From NCBI RefSeq assembly GCF_000718785.1, contig NZ_JOCA01000030.1, forward strand, positions 62,001 through 126,000: a stretch of 64,000 bases of DNA, read 5' to 3'. Position 1 is the stretch's first letter. Every line of letters begins with the position of its first letter. Positions 37,720 to 47,390 of this stretch are shown piece by piece. The translations under genes and the position numbers were made by a program. The notes beneath the pieces were generated by a model. The model was not told the DNA's origin, did no database searches, and worked only from the letters and a program-made list of their open reading frames with translations. This stretch comes from Streptomyces sp. NRRL WC-3626 (lineage in GTDB: Bacteria; Actinomycetota; Actinomycetes; Streptomycetales; Streptomycetaceae).

Positions 37720-39060
37720 TTACAGGCCCGGAATCCTGCCGTTGCGGAACAGGTCCAGGAAGATCTGGTGGTCGCCGCGCGCGCGGGCCCCGTAGTCGTG
37801 CGCGAACTCGACCAGGAGGGGGACCAGGGATTCCTCGTCCGCGGCGATCGCTGCGTCGATGGCGCGCTCGGTGGAGAACGGCACCAGGGACTCGCCGGAC
37901 GTGTCGTCCGCCGCCGCGTGCATCGTCGCCGTCGCCCGGCCGAGGTCGGCGACGACCAGGGCGATCTCCTCCGGGTCGTCGATGTCGCCCCAGTCCAGAT
38001 CCACGGCGTACGGCGACACCTCGGCGACCAGCTGGCCCGCGCCGTCCAGCTCGGTCCAGCCCAGCCACGGGTCGGCGTGCGCCTGGAGGGCGCGCTGGGA
38101 GATCACCGTGCGGTGCCCCTCGTGCCGGAAGTACTCCTGGATCGCCCGGTCCGTGATGTGCCGGGAGACGGCCGGGGTCTGGGCCTGCTTGATGTAGATC
38201 ACCACATCGTTCTCCAGGGCGTCGCTGTGACCCTCCAGGAGGATGTTGTACGACGGCAGCCCCGCCGAGCCGATGCCGACGCCCCGGCGGCCCACGACGT
38301 CCTTCACCCGGTAGGAGTCCGGGCGGGCCAGCGAGGCGTCCGGCAGGGTCTCCAGATAGCCGTCGAAGGCCGCGAGCACCTTGTAACGGGTCGCGGCGTC
38401 CAGTTCGACCGCGCCGCCGCCGGAGGCGAACCGGCGCTCGAAGTCACGGATCACCGTCATCGAGTCCAGCAGCCCGAACCGGGTCAGCGAACGCGCGTCG
38501 CGCAGCGCGTCGAGCAGCGGCCCCTGCGCGGTGTCCAGCGTGAACGGCGGCACCTCGTCGCTCTTCGCACCCGTCGCCAGCGCGTGGATCCGCTCCCGGT
38601 AGGCGGCCGTGTAGATCGTGACCAGCTCGGTGATCTGCTCGTCGCTGAGCGCCTTCGCGTAGCCGATCAGGGCCAGGGAGGCCGCGAAGCGCTTGAGGTC
38701 CCAGGTGAAGGGGCCGACGTAGGCCTCGTCGAAGTCGTTGACGTTGAAGACCAGCCGGCCGTTCGAATCCATGTACGTGCCGAAGTTCTCCGCGTGGAGA
38801 TCGCCGTGGATCCACACGCGCGAGGTGCGGTCGTCCAGGTACGGTCCGCCGTGCTGTGAGCCGAACTGATCGGACACCGTGAGGTCCTGGTAGAAGAGGC
38901 ACGCCGTACCGCGGTAGAAGGCGAACGCCGACGCCGCCATCTTGCGGAACTTCACGCGGAACGCGGCCGGGTCGGCGGCCAGCAGTTCGCCGAAGGCGGT
39001 GTCGAGGACGGCGAGGATCTCCTCACCGCGGTGCTCGTCGTTGAGCTGCGGTACCGACAT
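37720..39060 (-). CDS. DUF2252 family protein
   Basis: Encodes 446 residues. The motif WIHGDLHAENFGTY and the later VFNVNDFDEAYVGPFTWDL match the kinase-like (APH-related) core of DUF2252. The phosphotransferase substrate, if any, is unknown. ATG start at SVPQLNDEH. It is divergent from dnaE, with about 200 bases between them for both promoters. Confidence 0.88.
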   Translation of the reverse strand: MSVPQLNDEHRGEEILAVLDTAFGELLAADPAAFRVKFRKMAASAFAFYRGTACLFYQDLTVSDQFGSQHGGPYLDDRTSRVWIHGDLHAENFGTYMDSNGRLVFNVNDFDEAYVGPFTWDLKRFAASLALIGYAKALSDEQITELVTIYTAAYRERIHALATGAKSDEVPPFTLDTAQGPLLDALRDARSLTRFGLLDSMTVIRDFERRFASGGGAVELDAATRYKVLAAFDGYLETLPDASLARPDSYRVKDVVGRRGVGIGSAGLPSYNILLEGHSDALENDVVIYIKQAQTPAVSRHITDRAIQEYFRHEGHRTVISQRALQAHADPWLGWTELDGAGQLVAEVSPYAVDLDWGDIDDPEEIALVVADLGRATATMHAAADDTSGESLVPFSTERAIDAAIAADEESLVPLLVEFAHDYGARARGDHQIFLDLFRNGRIPGL

Positions 39061-39266
39061 CGCTGAGTGCCTCCTGGTGCCAAAAGTCTGCGGGACGGCT
39101 GATCCGTCGCCTGCCTAACGTGTGACGGTGCGCGGGAGTGCCCGTGCCCCCGCCCGAAGGTACGTCCGCGGACGCCGGGAGTGTCAGTGCCGGGGCATAG
39201 ACTTCGACGCTGTCCCCCGGACTGTCCGCCCGCCCGTCGCCGAGAGTTCTCCTTGGAGGCCGCACC

Positions 39267-42200
39267 GTGTCGAAGCCGCCGTTCACGCACCTGCACGTCC
39301 ACACCCAGTACTCGCTGCTGGACGGTGCCGCGCGGCTCAAGGACATGTTCGACGCCTGCAATGAAATGGGCATGTCGCACATCGCCATGTCCGACCACGG
39401 CAACCTGCACGGGGCGTACGACTTCTTCCACTCCGCCCAGAAGGCCGGAGTCACCCCGATCATCGGGATCGAGGCCTATGTCGCGCCCGAGTCCCGGCGC
39501 AACAAGCGGAAGATCCAGTGGGGCCAGCCGCACCAGAAGCGGGACGACGTCTCCGGTTCCGGCGGTTACACCCACAAGACGATGTGGGCGGTGAACAGCA
39601 CCGGTCTGCACAACCTCTTCCGGCTCTCCTCCGACGCGTACGCCGAGGGCTGGCTGCAGAAGTGGCCCCGGATGGACAAGGAGACCATCAGCCAGTGGTC
39701 CGAGGGCATCGTCGCCTCCACCGGCTGTCCCTCCGGCGAGGTCCAGACCCGGCTGCGCCTCGGCCACTTCGACGAGGCCCTCAAGGCCGCCGCCGACTAC
39801 CAGGACATCTTCGGCAAGGACCGCTACTTCCTGGAGCTGATGGACCACGGCATCGAGATCGAGCACCGGGTCCGCGACGGCCTCCTCGAGATCGGCCGGA
39901 AGCTCGGCATCCCGCCCCTGGTCACCAACGACTCCCACTACACGTACGCGCACGAGGCGACCGCCCACGACGCGCTGCTGTGCATCCAGACCGGCAAGAA
40001 CCTCTCCGACCCCGACCGCTTCAAGTTCGACGGCACCGGCTACTACCTCAAGTCCACCGACGAGATGTACGCCATCGACTCCTCGGACGCCTGGCAGCAG
40101 GGCTGCGCCAACACCCGCCTGATCGCCGAGATGGTCGACACGACGGGCATGTTCGAGAAGCGCGACCTGATGCCCAAGTTCGACATCCCCGAGGGCTACA
40201 CCGAGGTCAGCTGGTTCAAGGAGGAGGTCCGCCGCGGCATGGAGCGCCGCTTCTCGGGCCAGGTCCCCGAGGACCGCCAGAAGCAGGCCGACTACGAGAT
40301 GGACGTCATCATCCAGATGGGGTTCCCGGGGTACTTCCTCGTCGTCGCCGACTTCATCATGTGGGCCAAGAACAACGGCATCGCGGTCGGCCCCGGCCGC
40401 GGCTCCGCGGCCGGCTCGATCGTCGCGTACGCCATGGGCATCACCGACCTCGACCCCATCCCGCACGGACTGATCTTCGAGCGGTTCCTCAACCCCGAGC
40501 GCGTCTCCATGCCCGACGTCGACATCGACTTCGACGAGCGCAGGCGCGTCGAAGTGATCCGCTACGTGACGGAGAAGTACGGCGCCGACAAGGTCGCCAT
40601 GATCGGCACCTACGGCAAGATCAAGGCGAAGAACGCCATCAAGGACTCCGCGCGCGTGCTGGGCTACCCGTACGCGATGGGCGACCGCCTCACCAAGGCG
40701 ATGCCCGCCGACGTCCTCGGCAAGGGCATCGACCTCAACGGCATCACCGACCCCTCGCACCCCCGCTACGGCGAGGCCGGCGAGATCCGCGGGATGTACG
40801 AGAACGAGCCGGACGTGAAGAAGGTCATCGACACCGCCAAGGGCGTCGAGGGCCTGGTGCGGCAGATGGGCGTGCACGCCGCCGGCGTCATCATGTCCAG
40901 CGAGCCCATCGTCGACCACGCCCCCATCTGGGTGCGGCACACCGACGGCGTGACCATCACCCAGTGGGACTACCCGCAGTGCGAGTCGCTGGGCCTGCTG
41001 AAGATGGACTTCCTCGGCCTGCGCAACCTGACCATCATGGACGACGCCGTCAAGATGGTGAAGGCCAACAAGGGCGTCGACCTGGACCTGCTGAGCCTGC
41101 CGCTCGACGACCCCACGACCTTCGAACTCCTCCAGCGCGGCGACACCCTCGGCGTCTTCCAGTTCGACGGCGGCCCCATGCGCTCCCTGCTGCGCCTGAT
41201 GAAGCCGGACAACTTCGAGGACATCTCCGCCGTCTCCGCGCTCTACCGTCCCGGCCCGATGGGCATGGACTCGCACACCAACTACGCGCTGCGCAAGAAC
41301 AAGCTCCAGGAGATCACCCCGATCCACAAGGAGCTCGAGAAACCGCTCGAAGAGGTCCTCGCGGTCACCTACGGCCTGATCGTCTATCAGGAGCAGGTGC
41401 AGAAGGCCGCCCAGATCATCGCCGGCTACTCGCTCGGCGAGGCCGACATCCTCCGCCGTGTGATGGGCAAGAAGAAGCCCGAGGAACTGGCGAAGAACTT
41501 CACCATCTTCCAGGCCGGCGCCCGCAGGAACGGCTACAGCGACGAAGCCATCCAGGCCCTCTGGGACGTCCTGGTGCCCTTCGCCGGCTACGCCTTCAAC
41601 AAGGCGCACTCCGCCGCGTACGGACTCGTCTCCTACTGGACCGCCTACCTCAAGGCGAACTACCCCGCCGAGTACATGGCCGCCCTGCTCACCTCGGTGA
41701 AGGACGACAAGGACAAGTCGGCGATCTACCTCAACGAGTGCCGCCGCATGGGCATCAAGGTCCTCCCGCCCAATGTCAATGAGTCGGTGCACAACTTCGC
41801 CGCCCAGGGCGACGACGTGATCCTCTTCGGCCTGGAGGCCGTGCGCAACGTCGGTACGAACGTGGTCGAGTCGATCATCAGGAGCCGCAAGGCCAAGGGA
41901 AAGTACGCCTCCTTCCCCGACTACCTCGACAAGGTCGAGGCCGTCGCCTGCAACAAGCGGACCACCGAGTCGCTGATCAAGGCCGGCGCCTTCGACGAGA
42001 TGGGGCACACCCGCAAGGGCCTCACCGCCCACTACGAGCCGATGATCGACAACGTGGTGGCGGTCAAGCGCAAGGAGGCCGAGGGACAGTTCGACCTCTT
42101 CGGCGGCATGGGCGAGGAGGCGAGCGACGAGCCCGGCTTCGGACTCGACGTGGAGTTCACCACCGAGGAGTGGGACAAGACGTATCTGCTCGCCCAGGAG

Positions 42201-42806
42201 CGCGAGATGCTCGGGCTCTACGTCTCCGACCACCCGCTGTTCGGCCTGGAGCACGTGCTGTCCGACAAGGCCGACGCGGGCATCTCCCAGCTCACCGGCG
42301 GCGACTTCGGCGACGGCGCGGTCGTCACCATCGGCGGCATCATCTCCGGACTCCAGCGCAAGATGACCAAGCAGGGCAACGCCTGGGCGATCGCCACCGT
42401 GGAGGACCTCGCGGGCTCCATCGAGTGCATGTTCTTCCCGGCGACCTACCAGCTCGTCTCCACCCAACTCGTCGAGGACGCCGTGGTCTTCGTCAAGGGC
42501 CGGCTCGACAAGCGGGAGGACGTGCCGCGGCTGGTCGCGATGGAACTGATGGTCCCCGACCTGTCCAACGCCGGTACCAACGCGCCCGTAGTGCTCACCA
42601 TCCCGGCCACCCGCGTGACCCCGCCCATGGTCAGCCGGCTCGGCGAGATCCTCACCCACCACAAGGGCGACAGCGAGGTCCGCATCAAGCTCCAGGGGCC
42701 GACGAAGACGACCGTGCTGCGCCTCGACCGGCACCGGGTGAAGCCGGACCCGGCCCTGTTCGGCGATCTGAAGGTCCTTCTCGGGCCGGCCTGTCTGGCG
42801 GGCTGA
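39267..42806 (+). CDS. dnaE: DNA polymerase III alpha subunit DnaE (DnaE1 type)
   Basis: Encodes 1179 residues, the usual length for the actinobacterial replicative DnaE1. The PHP domain begins with HLHVHTQYSLLDG and SDHGN. The polymerase catalytic aspartates are in PDVDIDFDERRR (Asp417 and Asp419, with Asp421 nearby), plus GPGRGSAAGS. A helix-hairpin-helix, beta-binding region and OB fold fill the C-terminal third. GTG start at VSKPPFTHLHVH. The gene is followed by a strong hairpin. Confidence 0.97.
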   Translation: MSKPPFTHLHVHTQYSLLDGAARLKDMFDACNEMGMSHIAMSDHGNLHGAYDFFHSAQKAGVTPIIGIEAYVAPESRRNKRKIQWGQPHQKRDDVSGSGGYTHKTMWAVNSTGLHNLFRLSSDAYAEGWLQKWPRMDKETISQWSEGIVASTGCPSGEVQTRLRLGHFDEALKAAADYQDIFGKDRYFLELMDHGIEIEHRVRDGLLEIGRKLGIPPLVTNDSHYTYAHEATAHDALLCIQTGKNLSDPDRFKFDGTGYYLKSTDEMYAIDSSDAWQQGCANTRLIAEMVDTTGMFEKRDLMPKFDIPEGYTEVSWFKEEVRRGMERRFSGQVPEDRQKQADYEMDVIIQMGFPGYFLVVADFIMWAKNNGIAVGPGRGSAAGSIVAYAMGITDLDPIPHGLIFERFLNPERVSMPDVDIDFDERRRVEVIRYVTEKYGADKVAMIGTYGKIKAKNAIKDSARVLGYPYAMGDRLTKAMPADVLGKGIDLNGITDPSHPRYGEAGEIRGMYENEPDVKKVIDTAKGVEGLVRQMGVHAAGVIMSSEPIVDHAPIWVRHTDGVTITQWDYPQCESLGLLKMDFLGLRNLTIMDDAVKMVKANKGVDLDLLSLPLDDPTTFELLQRGDTLGVFQFDGGPMRSLLRLMKPDNFEDISAVSALYRPGPMGMDSHTNYALRKNKLQEITPIHKELEKPLEEVLAVTYGLIVYQEQVQKAAQIIAGYSLGEADILRRVMGKKKPEELAKNFTIFQAGARRNGYSDEAIQALWDVLVPFAGYAFNKAHSAAYGLVSYWTAYLKANYPAEYMAALLTSVKDDKDKSAIYLNECRRMGIKVLPPNVNESVHNFAAQGDDVILFGLEAVRNVGTNVVESIIRSRKAKGKYASFPDYLDKVEAVACNKRTTESLIKAGAFDEMGHTRKGLTAHYEPMIDNVVAVKRKEAEGQFDLFGGMGEEASDEPGFGLDVEFTTEEWDKTYLLAQEREMLGLYVSDHPLFGLEHVLSDKADAGISQLTGGDFGDGAVVTIGGIISGLQRKMTKQGNAWAIATVEDLAGSIECMFFPATYQLVSTQLVEDAVVFVKGRLDKREDVPRLVAMELMVPDLSNAGTNAPVVLTIPATRVTPPMVSRLGEILTHHKGDSEVRIKLQGPTKTTVLRLDRHRVKPDPALFGDLKVLLGPACLAG

Positions 42807-42830
42807 GACACGCGCCCGGCCGACGCGCTC

Positions 42831-42862
42831 GAGGGGCGCACCCTGTGACGGGTGCGCCCCTC
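42831..42862. terminator. dnaE terminator, possibly bidirectional
   Basis: Inverted repeat with 13-base arms (42831-42843 and 42850-42862) and a six-base loop TGTGAC. It separates the convergent dnaE and 55-residue-protein genes. Confidence 0.87.
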
Positions 42863-42888
42863 GTCGTGTGCCCGGGGTCCGCTGCGGG

Positions 42889-43056
42889 TCAGTTGTGGCC
42901 GAAGCGCTTCTGACGGCCCTTGCCCTGGCCGGACTCGCCGGGCAGGACCTGGGTGGGACGGTGCTCGTCGGCCGTCTCCACCGTCGACTGCTGCGCCGAC
43001 CGCTGGGAGCGCTCGGTCTGCGGCTGCTTGCGCTCACGGTTCTTGTTCTTGGCCAT
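42889..43056 (-). CDS. small basic Gln/Arg/Lys-rich protein
   Basis: A 55-residue reading frame beginning MAKNKNRERKQPQTERSQRS, with the ending GQGKGRQKRFGHN. AGGAGG lies seven bases upstream of the ATG. Its third codon positions are almost all G or C, which supports real coding. The protein is predicted soluble, very hydrophilic and probably disordered. Function is unknown. It is convergent with dnaE. Confidence 0.8.
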   Translation of the reverse strand: MAKNKNRERKQPQTERSQRSAQQSTVETADEHRPTQVLPGESGQGKGRQKRFGHN

Positions 43057-43276
43057 GGTGATGCCTCCTGAGGGGGACTAGGGGCCAGGGCCGGGACCAG
43101 ATTCACACGCCCGGATCACAGCCGCATGTTGGACAATTACCGTGTGTGACCGGCGTGATCGGGGAGGAAGTGTGGAAACGCCACGCCGAAGATCGAGTTC
43201 CGGCCGTTAACCCCGGTGTGGTCGGGCAGACTCGAAGGAAGCCCGAAGCAAACCTCCCGGAAAGAGGGTGGATCGC

Positions 43277-44473
43277 GTGGACCGCTGCATCGTCCTGGTG
43301 GACGCCGGGTATCTGCTGGGGGCCGCCGCCAGTCTCCTCGCCGGGGAGCCGTCGCGGTCCCGCATCACCGTCGACCACGCGGCTCTCATCCAAGGGCTGC
43401 GCGAGCGCGCCGAGTCCGACACGCGGCAGCCGCTGCTGCGCATCTACTGGTTCGACGGCGCCCCCGACCGCGTCCCGCAGCCCGAGCACCGCAGGCTGCG
43501 CGTGATGCCCCGGGTCACCGTCCGGCTCGGCGCGCTGACCCGCAGCGACGGCCGCTGGGCGCAGAAGGGCGTCGACGCCGCCATGCACGCCGAGCTGACC
43601 GAACTGGCCCGCAACCGCGCCTGTTCCGACATCGTGCTCGTCACCGGCGACGGTGATCTGCTGCCCGGCATGATGGCCGCGAAGGAGCACGGCGTCGCCG
43701 TGCATCTATGGGCCGTGCAGGCCGCCGACGGCGACTACAACCAGTCCGAGGATCTGGTCGCCGAGGCCGACGAGCGGCGGGTGCTGGACCGGGCGTGGAT
43801 CACCCAGGCCGTACGGGCCAAGGAGTTCGGCGGAGTGTGCGCGCCGCCGCCGGTGCCCCGGCCGGAGATCGCCGCGATCCTCTCCGCGCCGCTGCCCGAC
43901 GCCGGGATGGGGGCGGCGGCGGAGCGGACGGTTCAGGAGCCCGAGCATCCCACCGCCGCCGGGCACAACGGGACCTCGGAGCGGGCGGGCAAGGGGGTGC
44001 CCACGCCGAAGGACCTGGCCGCCCTGCGGGTGCCGCATCCGCCGCAGCAGCCGGCCTCCGCCACGCTGCGGTGGTCGTCCGACAAGGGGTGGGTCGACCG
44101 GCCGGCCGCGGAGCCGCCCGATGCGGCGTCCATGCCGACGCTCGCGCAGCTGACCACGGCGGAGCAGCGGTGGGCGGACCGGGAGGAGGACATCACCACC
44201 GTCGGCGGGGATCCCTTCGAGGTGGGACAGGTGTTCGCGCGGCGGTGGGTGGAGCGGCTCGGGGATCCGAGCCAGATCCAGAAGCTGTCGGGGATGTACC
44301 CGCGGATTCCGCACCGGGTGGACGGGGAGCTGCTGCGGTACGCGGCGCGGTTCGGGTTGCTCGCTCACAAGGACGATCAGATCGATGAGCGGGATCGCTA
44401 CGCCATTCGGGCGGGGTTCTGGCGTGAGCTGGATCTTCGTACGGGTACGGAGAGGGCTCCCGCGGGGGAGTGA
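43277..44473 (+). CDS. NYN-domain protein
   Basis: Encodes 398 residues. The N-terminal 160 residues are a PIN-like NYN domain: VLVDAGYLLGAAASLL, KGVDAAMHAELTELA and SDIVLVTGDGDLLPGMMAAKEHG carry the acidic metal-binding positions of this nuclease family. A Pro-rich linker and a conserved C-terminal domain (about 310-390) follow. RNA cleavage is likely but unproven. The GTG at 43277 has GAGGGTGG just upstream; a GTG three codons earlier is an alternative start. Confidence 0.85.
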   Translation: MDRCIVLVDAGYLLGAAASLLAGEPSRSRITVDHAALIQGLRERAESDTRQPLLRIYWFDGAPDRVPQPEHRRLRVMPRVTVRLGALTRSDGRWAQKGVDAAMHAELTELARNRACSDIVLVTGDGDLLPGMMAAKEHGVAVHLWAVQAADGDYNQSEDLVAEADERRVLDRAWITQAVRAKEFGGVCAPPPVPRPEIAAILSAPLPDAGMGAAAERTVQEPEHPTAAGHNGTSERAGKGVPTPKDLAALRVPHPPQQPASATLRWSSDKGWVDRPAAEPPDAASMPTLAQLTTAEQRWADREEDITTVGGDPFEVGQVFARRWVERLGDPSQIQKLSGMYPRIPHRVDGELLRYAARFGLLAHKDDQIDERDRYAIRAGFWRELDLRTGTERAPAGE

Positions 44474-44537
44474 GGCTTTGGTTCGTGGGGTGACCCGGGG
44501 ATGGGCCGGGGGGCGGGACACCGTAGGCTCGGGGCTT

Positions 44538-45557
44538 GTGAGTACGCGCGCGGCACAGGGGTTTCGGCACGGAGGTGCCCTCGTGTGCGCGGTGCGCGGG
44601 CTGACCAAGACGTATCCGGCGGTGCGCGGCCGGCGCGGGGTGCCCGCGACGCCCGAGGTCCGGGCCACCGATGACGTGGGACTCGACATCCGGCGCGGTG
44701 AGATCTTCGGACTGCTCGGGCCGAACGGCGCCGGCAAGTCCACCCTCGTCCGCCAGCTCACCGGACTGATGCGGCCCGACCGCGGCAGCGTCGAGATCCT
44801 CGGCCACGACATCGTGCGCCACCCCGAGCGCGCCGCCCGCATCCTCGCCTACCTCGGCCAGGAGTCCAGCGCCCTCGACGAACTGACCGTGTCCCTCGCC
44901 GCCGAGACCACCGGCCGGCTGCGCGGACTCGACATCCGGCGGGCACGTGCGGAACGGGACGACGTCCTGGACGAACTGGGCCTCACCCCGATCGCCGGAC
45001 GCCCCCTGAAGAAGCTCTCCGGCGGCCAGCGCCGGCTCGCCTGCTTCGCCACCGCCCTGGTGGGGGAGCGGCCCCTGCTCGTCCTGGACGAACCCACCAC
45101 CGGCATGGACCCGGTGGCCCGGCGCGCCGTCTGGTCCGCCGTCGACCGGCGCCGCGCCGAACACGGCACCACCGTGCTGCTGGTCACCCACAACGTCATC
45201 GAGGCCGAGACCGTCCTCGACCGGGTCGCCGTCCTCGACCGCGGCCGCGTCATCGCCTGCGACACCCCGGCCGGCCTCAAGGAACAGGTCGCCGGCGAGG
45301 TCCGGGTCGACCTGGTGTGGCGCGAGGCGGCCCCCCTGCACGTACCCGAGGTCGCCGCGCTGCGCGACCGCGTCGTCGAGTCCGGCCGCCGCTGGACCCT
45401 GCGGCTCGCGCCCGAGGAGGCCCGTACGGTGGTCGCCACCGTCACCGGCGGTGCCGCCTTCGCCGCCCTGGACGACTTCACCCTCGCCACGCCCAGCCTG
45501 GAGGACGTCTACCTGGCCCTGGGCGGGGCCGTACGACAGGGACTGGTGAAGGCGTGA
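44538..45557 (+). CDS. ABC transporter ATP-binding protein
   Basis: Encodes 339 residues. Walker A GPNGAGKST, signature LSGGQRR, Walker B LLVLDEP and H-loop VTHN are all present, and the C-terminal extension resembles the DrrA/ABC-2 exporter type. The chosen GTG follows a TAGGCT -10 box by eight bases (leaderless-like); GTG at 44583, with GGAGG upstream, is a good alternative that starts right at the ABC domain. Coupled to the permease by a GTGA overlap. The substrate is unknown. Confidence 0.88.
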   Translation: MSTRAAQGFRHGGALVCAVRGLTKTYPAVRGRRGVPATPEVRATDDVGLDIRRGEIFGLLGPNGAGKSTLVRQLTGLMRPDRGSVEILGHDIVRHPERAARILAYLGQESSALDELTVSLAAETTGRLRGLDIRRARAERDDVLDELGLTPIAGRPLKKLSGGQRRLACFATALVGERPLLVLDEPTTGMDPVARRAVWSAVDRRRAEHGTTVLLVTHNVIEAETVLDRVAVLDRGRVIACDTPAGLKEQVAGEVRVDLVWREAAPLHVPEVAALRDRVVESGRRWTLRLAPEEARTVVATVTGGAAFAALDDFTLATPSLEDVYLALGGAVRQGLVKA

Positions 45558-46459
45558 GCACGCGGGCCGCCGCATCCGTACGGAACAGGGCCGCAGTGGT
45601 TCCGGGCGAACCTCCGAACGAAGGGGAGCAGCACGACGTGAGTGTCGTACCCGCCGAAGTCGTGCCGGGCGGCGTCCTGGCCGTGGAGGAGACCGGGCCG
45701 CAGCCGGCCGGACTCGGCCCCCGCGCGCGGCTGTGGCCGTCCATGGCCGCCGTGTACCGGGCACAGCTGTCCCGGGCCCGGGTCGCGCGGATCCCGCTGC
45801 TGTTCGTGGCCACGTTCCAGTCGATCGGCATCATGATCCTGATGCGCGGGGTCGTCGACGGCGGCGGCGAGGCGCAGGCCGTGGTCGCCGGCTCGGCGGT
45901 CCTGGTCGTCGCCTTCGTCGCGCTGAACCTGCTCGCCCAGTACTTCGGACAGCTGCGGGCCAGCGGCGGGCTCGACCACTACGCCACCCTGCCGGTGCCG
46001 CCGGCGGCGGTGGTGCTCGGCGCGGCGGGCGCGTACGCCTCGTTCACCGTGCCGGGGACCGTGGTGACCGCCGTCTTCGGCTGTGTGCTGTTCGGGCTGC
46101 CGCTGGCGAACCTGTGGGTCCTCGCCGCCGTGATCCCGCTCGCCGGGGCCGCGCTCGCCGGACTCGGCGCGGCGCTCGGCCTGCTCGCGCCGCGCGCGGA
46201 GGTCGCCACACTGCTGGGCCAGCTCGGCATGTCGGCGGCGCTGCTGCTGGGCGTCCTGCCCGCGGAGCGGATGCCGGAGGTGGTGCGTCTCGCCCGGGAC
46301 CTGCTGCCGTCGACGTACGGCGTCGAGGCCTTCGCGCGGACCTTCGGACCGCACCCCGACTGGACGCGGGTGCTCGCCGACCTCGCCGTGTGCGGGGTCG
46401 TCGGCGTGCTCTCGCTGGCCGTCGCGACCTGGGCGTACCGCAGGGCAGCCGTCCGGTGA
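45554..46459 (+). CDS. ABC-2 type transporter permease
   Basis: Encodes 301 residues with six hydrophobic segments after a soluble N-terminus of about 65 residues. It partners the ATP-binding protein encoded just before it, forming an ABC-2 exporter; neighbours give no clue to the substrate. The GTG at 45554 overlaps the upstream stop; GTG at 45638 with AAGGGGAG upstream would shorten it by 28 non-conserved residues and may be the true start. Confidence 0.85.
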   Translation: MSTRAAASVRNRAAVVPGEPPNEGEQHDVSVVPAEVVPGGVLAVEETGPQPAGLGPRARLWPSMAAVYRAQLSRARVARIPLLFVATFQSIGIMILMRGVVDGGGEAQAVVAGSAVLVVAFVALNLLAQYFGQLRASGGLDHYATLPVPPAAVVLGAAGAYASFTVPGTVVTAVFGCVLFGLPLANLWVLAAVIPLAGAALAGLGAALGLLAPRAEVATLLGQLGMSAALLLGVLPAERMPEVVRLARDLLPSTYGVEAFARTFGPHPDWTRVLADLAVCGVVGVLSLAVATWAYRRAAVR

Positions 46460-46493
46460 CGCGCCGCACAGCCGGGCCTGGCACGATGGCGGG

Positions 46494-47165
46494 GTGAGCG
46501 CTCCTTTGACACCACCGACGCCTCCGACACCTCCGCACGAGCAGGCGGCCGCCTCCTCCCCGTACGGGTGGAACGGCCACGCCGCATACCCCCGGCAGGA
46601 CGGGTGGTACGAGAAGGACGGCCCCGGAATGAAGACGGAGTTGCGGGAGGCCGCCGTGACCGCGGTGGCGGTGGCGGCGCTCGGGGCGCTGCTCGGGGTG
46701 CTGTGGTGGTGGCTGGCGCCGCGCGTGCCGCTGGTGGGCGAGGTGCTCGACGGCACCTGGGTGGTCTACCTCAAGGACTCCGAGGGCGAGCAGGGCATCG
46801 GCGTGGACGGGACGTTCTCGCTGCTGGCGCTGGCGTTCGGGGCGGTGAGCGCGGTCGTGGTGTTCCTGGTGCGGCGGCGTGGGGGTGTGCCGCTGGTGGT
46901 GGCGCTGGCGGTCGGGGGGCTGCTGGGGTCGGTGCTGGCGTGGCGGCTGGGGGTGTGGCTGGGGCCGGGCTCCGATGTGGTCGCGCAGGCGCGGAGTGCG
47001 GGCAAAGGGGTCACGTTCGACGCGCCGTTGAAGCTGGGGGCGAAGGGGGCGTTGCTGGCCTGGCCGTTCGGGGCGTTGGTGTTGCACCTCGGGCTGACGG
47101 CGTTGTTCGGGCCCCGGGATCCTGAGCCGTTCCCCGCGGGGCCGTACGAGATTCCGGGCGCGTAG
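46494..47165 (+). CDS. DUF2567-like membrane protein
   Basis: Encodes 223 residues. A Pro-rich cytoplasmic N-terminus (about 1-45) is followed by four hydrophobic segments, with a conserved ELREAAVTAVAVAALGALLG opening and GTFSLLALAFGAVSA. It resembles the DUF2567 family of actinobacteria; function unknown. GTG start. It lies 34 bases after the transporter permease, so it may share the transcript. Confidence 0.82.
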   Translation: MSAPLTPPTPPTPPHEQAAASSPYGWNGHAAYPRQDGWYEKDGPGMKTELREAAVTAVAVAALGALLGVLWWWLAPRVPLVGEVLDGTWVVYLKDSEGEQGIGVDGTFSLLALAFGAVSAVVVFLVRRRGGVPLVVALAVGGLLGSVLAWRLGVWLGPGSDVVAQARSAGKGVTFDAPLKLGAKGALLAWPFGALVLHLGLTALFGPRDPEPFPAGPYEIPGA

Positions 47166-47220
47166 GTTATCGCCGGGTGCGCGGTGTCGGTGCGGGGTGC
47201 GTTCACCGGGAGCCGCGTGT

Positions 47221-47313
47221 TGGTGCGGGGCGGGAGGCGTTCGCGCGGCCCGGCGCCTGCGGGGTGCCGTCGCGCCCACCCGTGCCGCCCTGCGGCACGA
47301 CTGCCCGCGGATC
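47221..47313 (-). repeat. dispersed intergenic repeat, copy 2
   Basis: Reverse-orientation copy of the element at 745-840. It fills most of the gap between the convergent DUF2567 and YbaK genes. Its central part, on the reverse strand GTGCCGCAGGGCGGCAC, is itself an inverted repeat, so it can form a hairpin; copy 1 has a degenerate version of that hairpin. Confidence 0.7.
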
Positions 47314-47390
47314 GCGGATCGTGGAGGGGGCGGGGTGGGGTGCCGGCCTGTGGTGCGGCCGGTCGCGGAATGCTCGGGGGTGCCCGTAGG

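Noticed and set aside
38761..38770. GTTCGAATCC resembling a tRNA T-loop
   Set aside because: It is inside the DUF2252 coding sequence, and no cloverleaf partners or acceptor stem are present.
38952..43106. Reverse frame of nearly 1400 codons over dnaE
   Set aside because: Shadow of dnaE on the other strand; no family resemblance.
43146..43276. Forward frame starting GTG at 43146 ahead of the NYN gene
   Set aside because: Its later part runs out of frame through the NYN gene and its early codons show no clear bias; more likely leader DNA.
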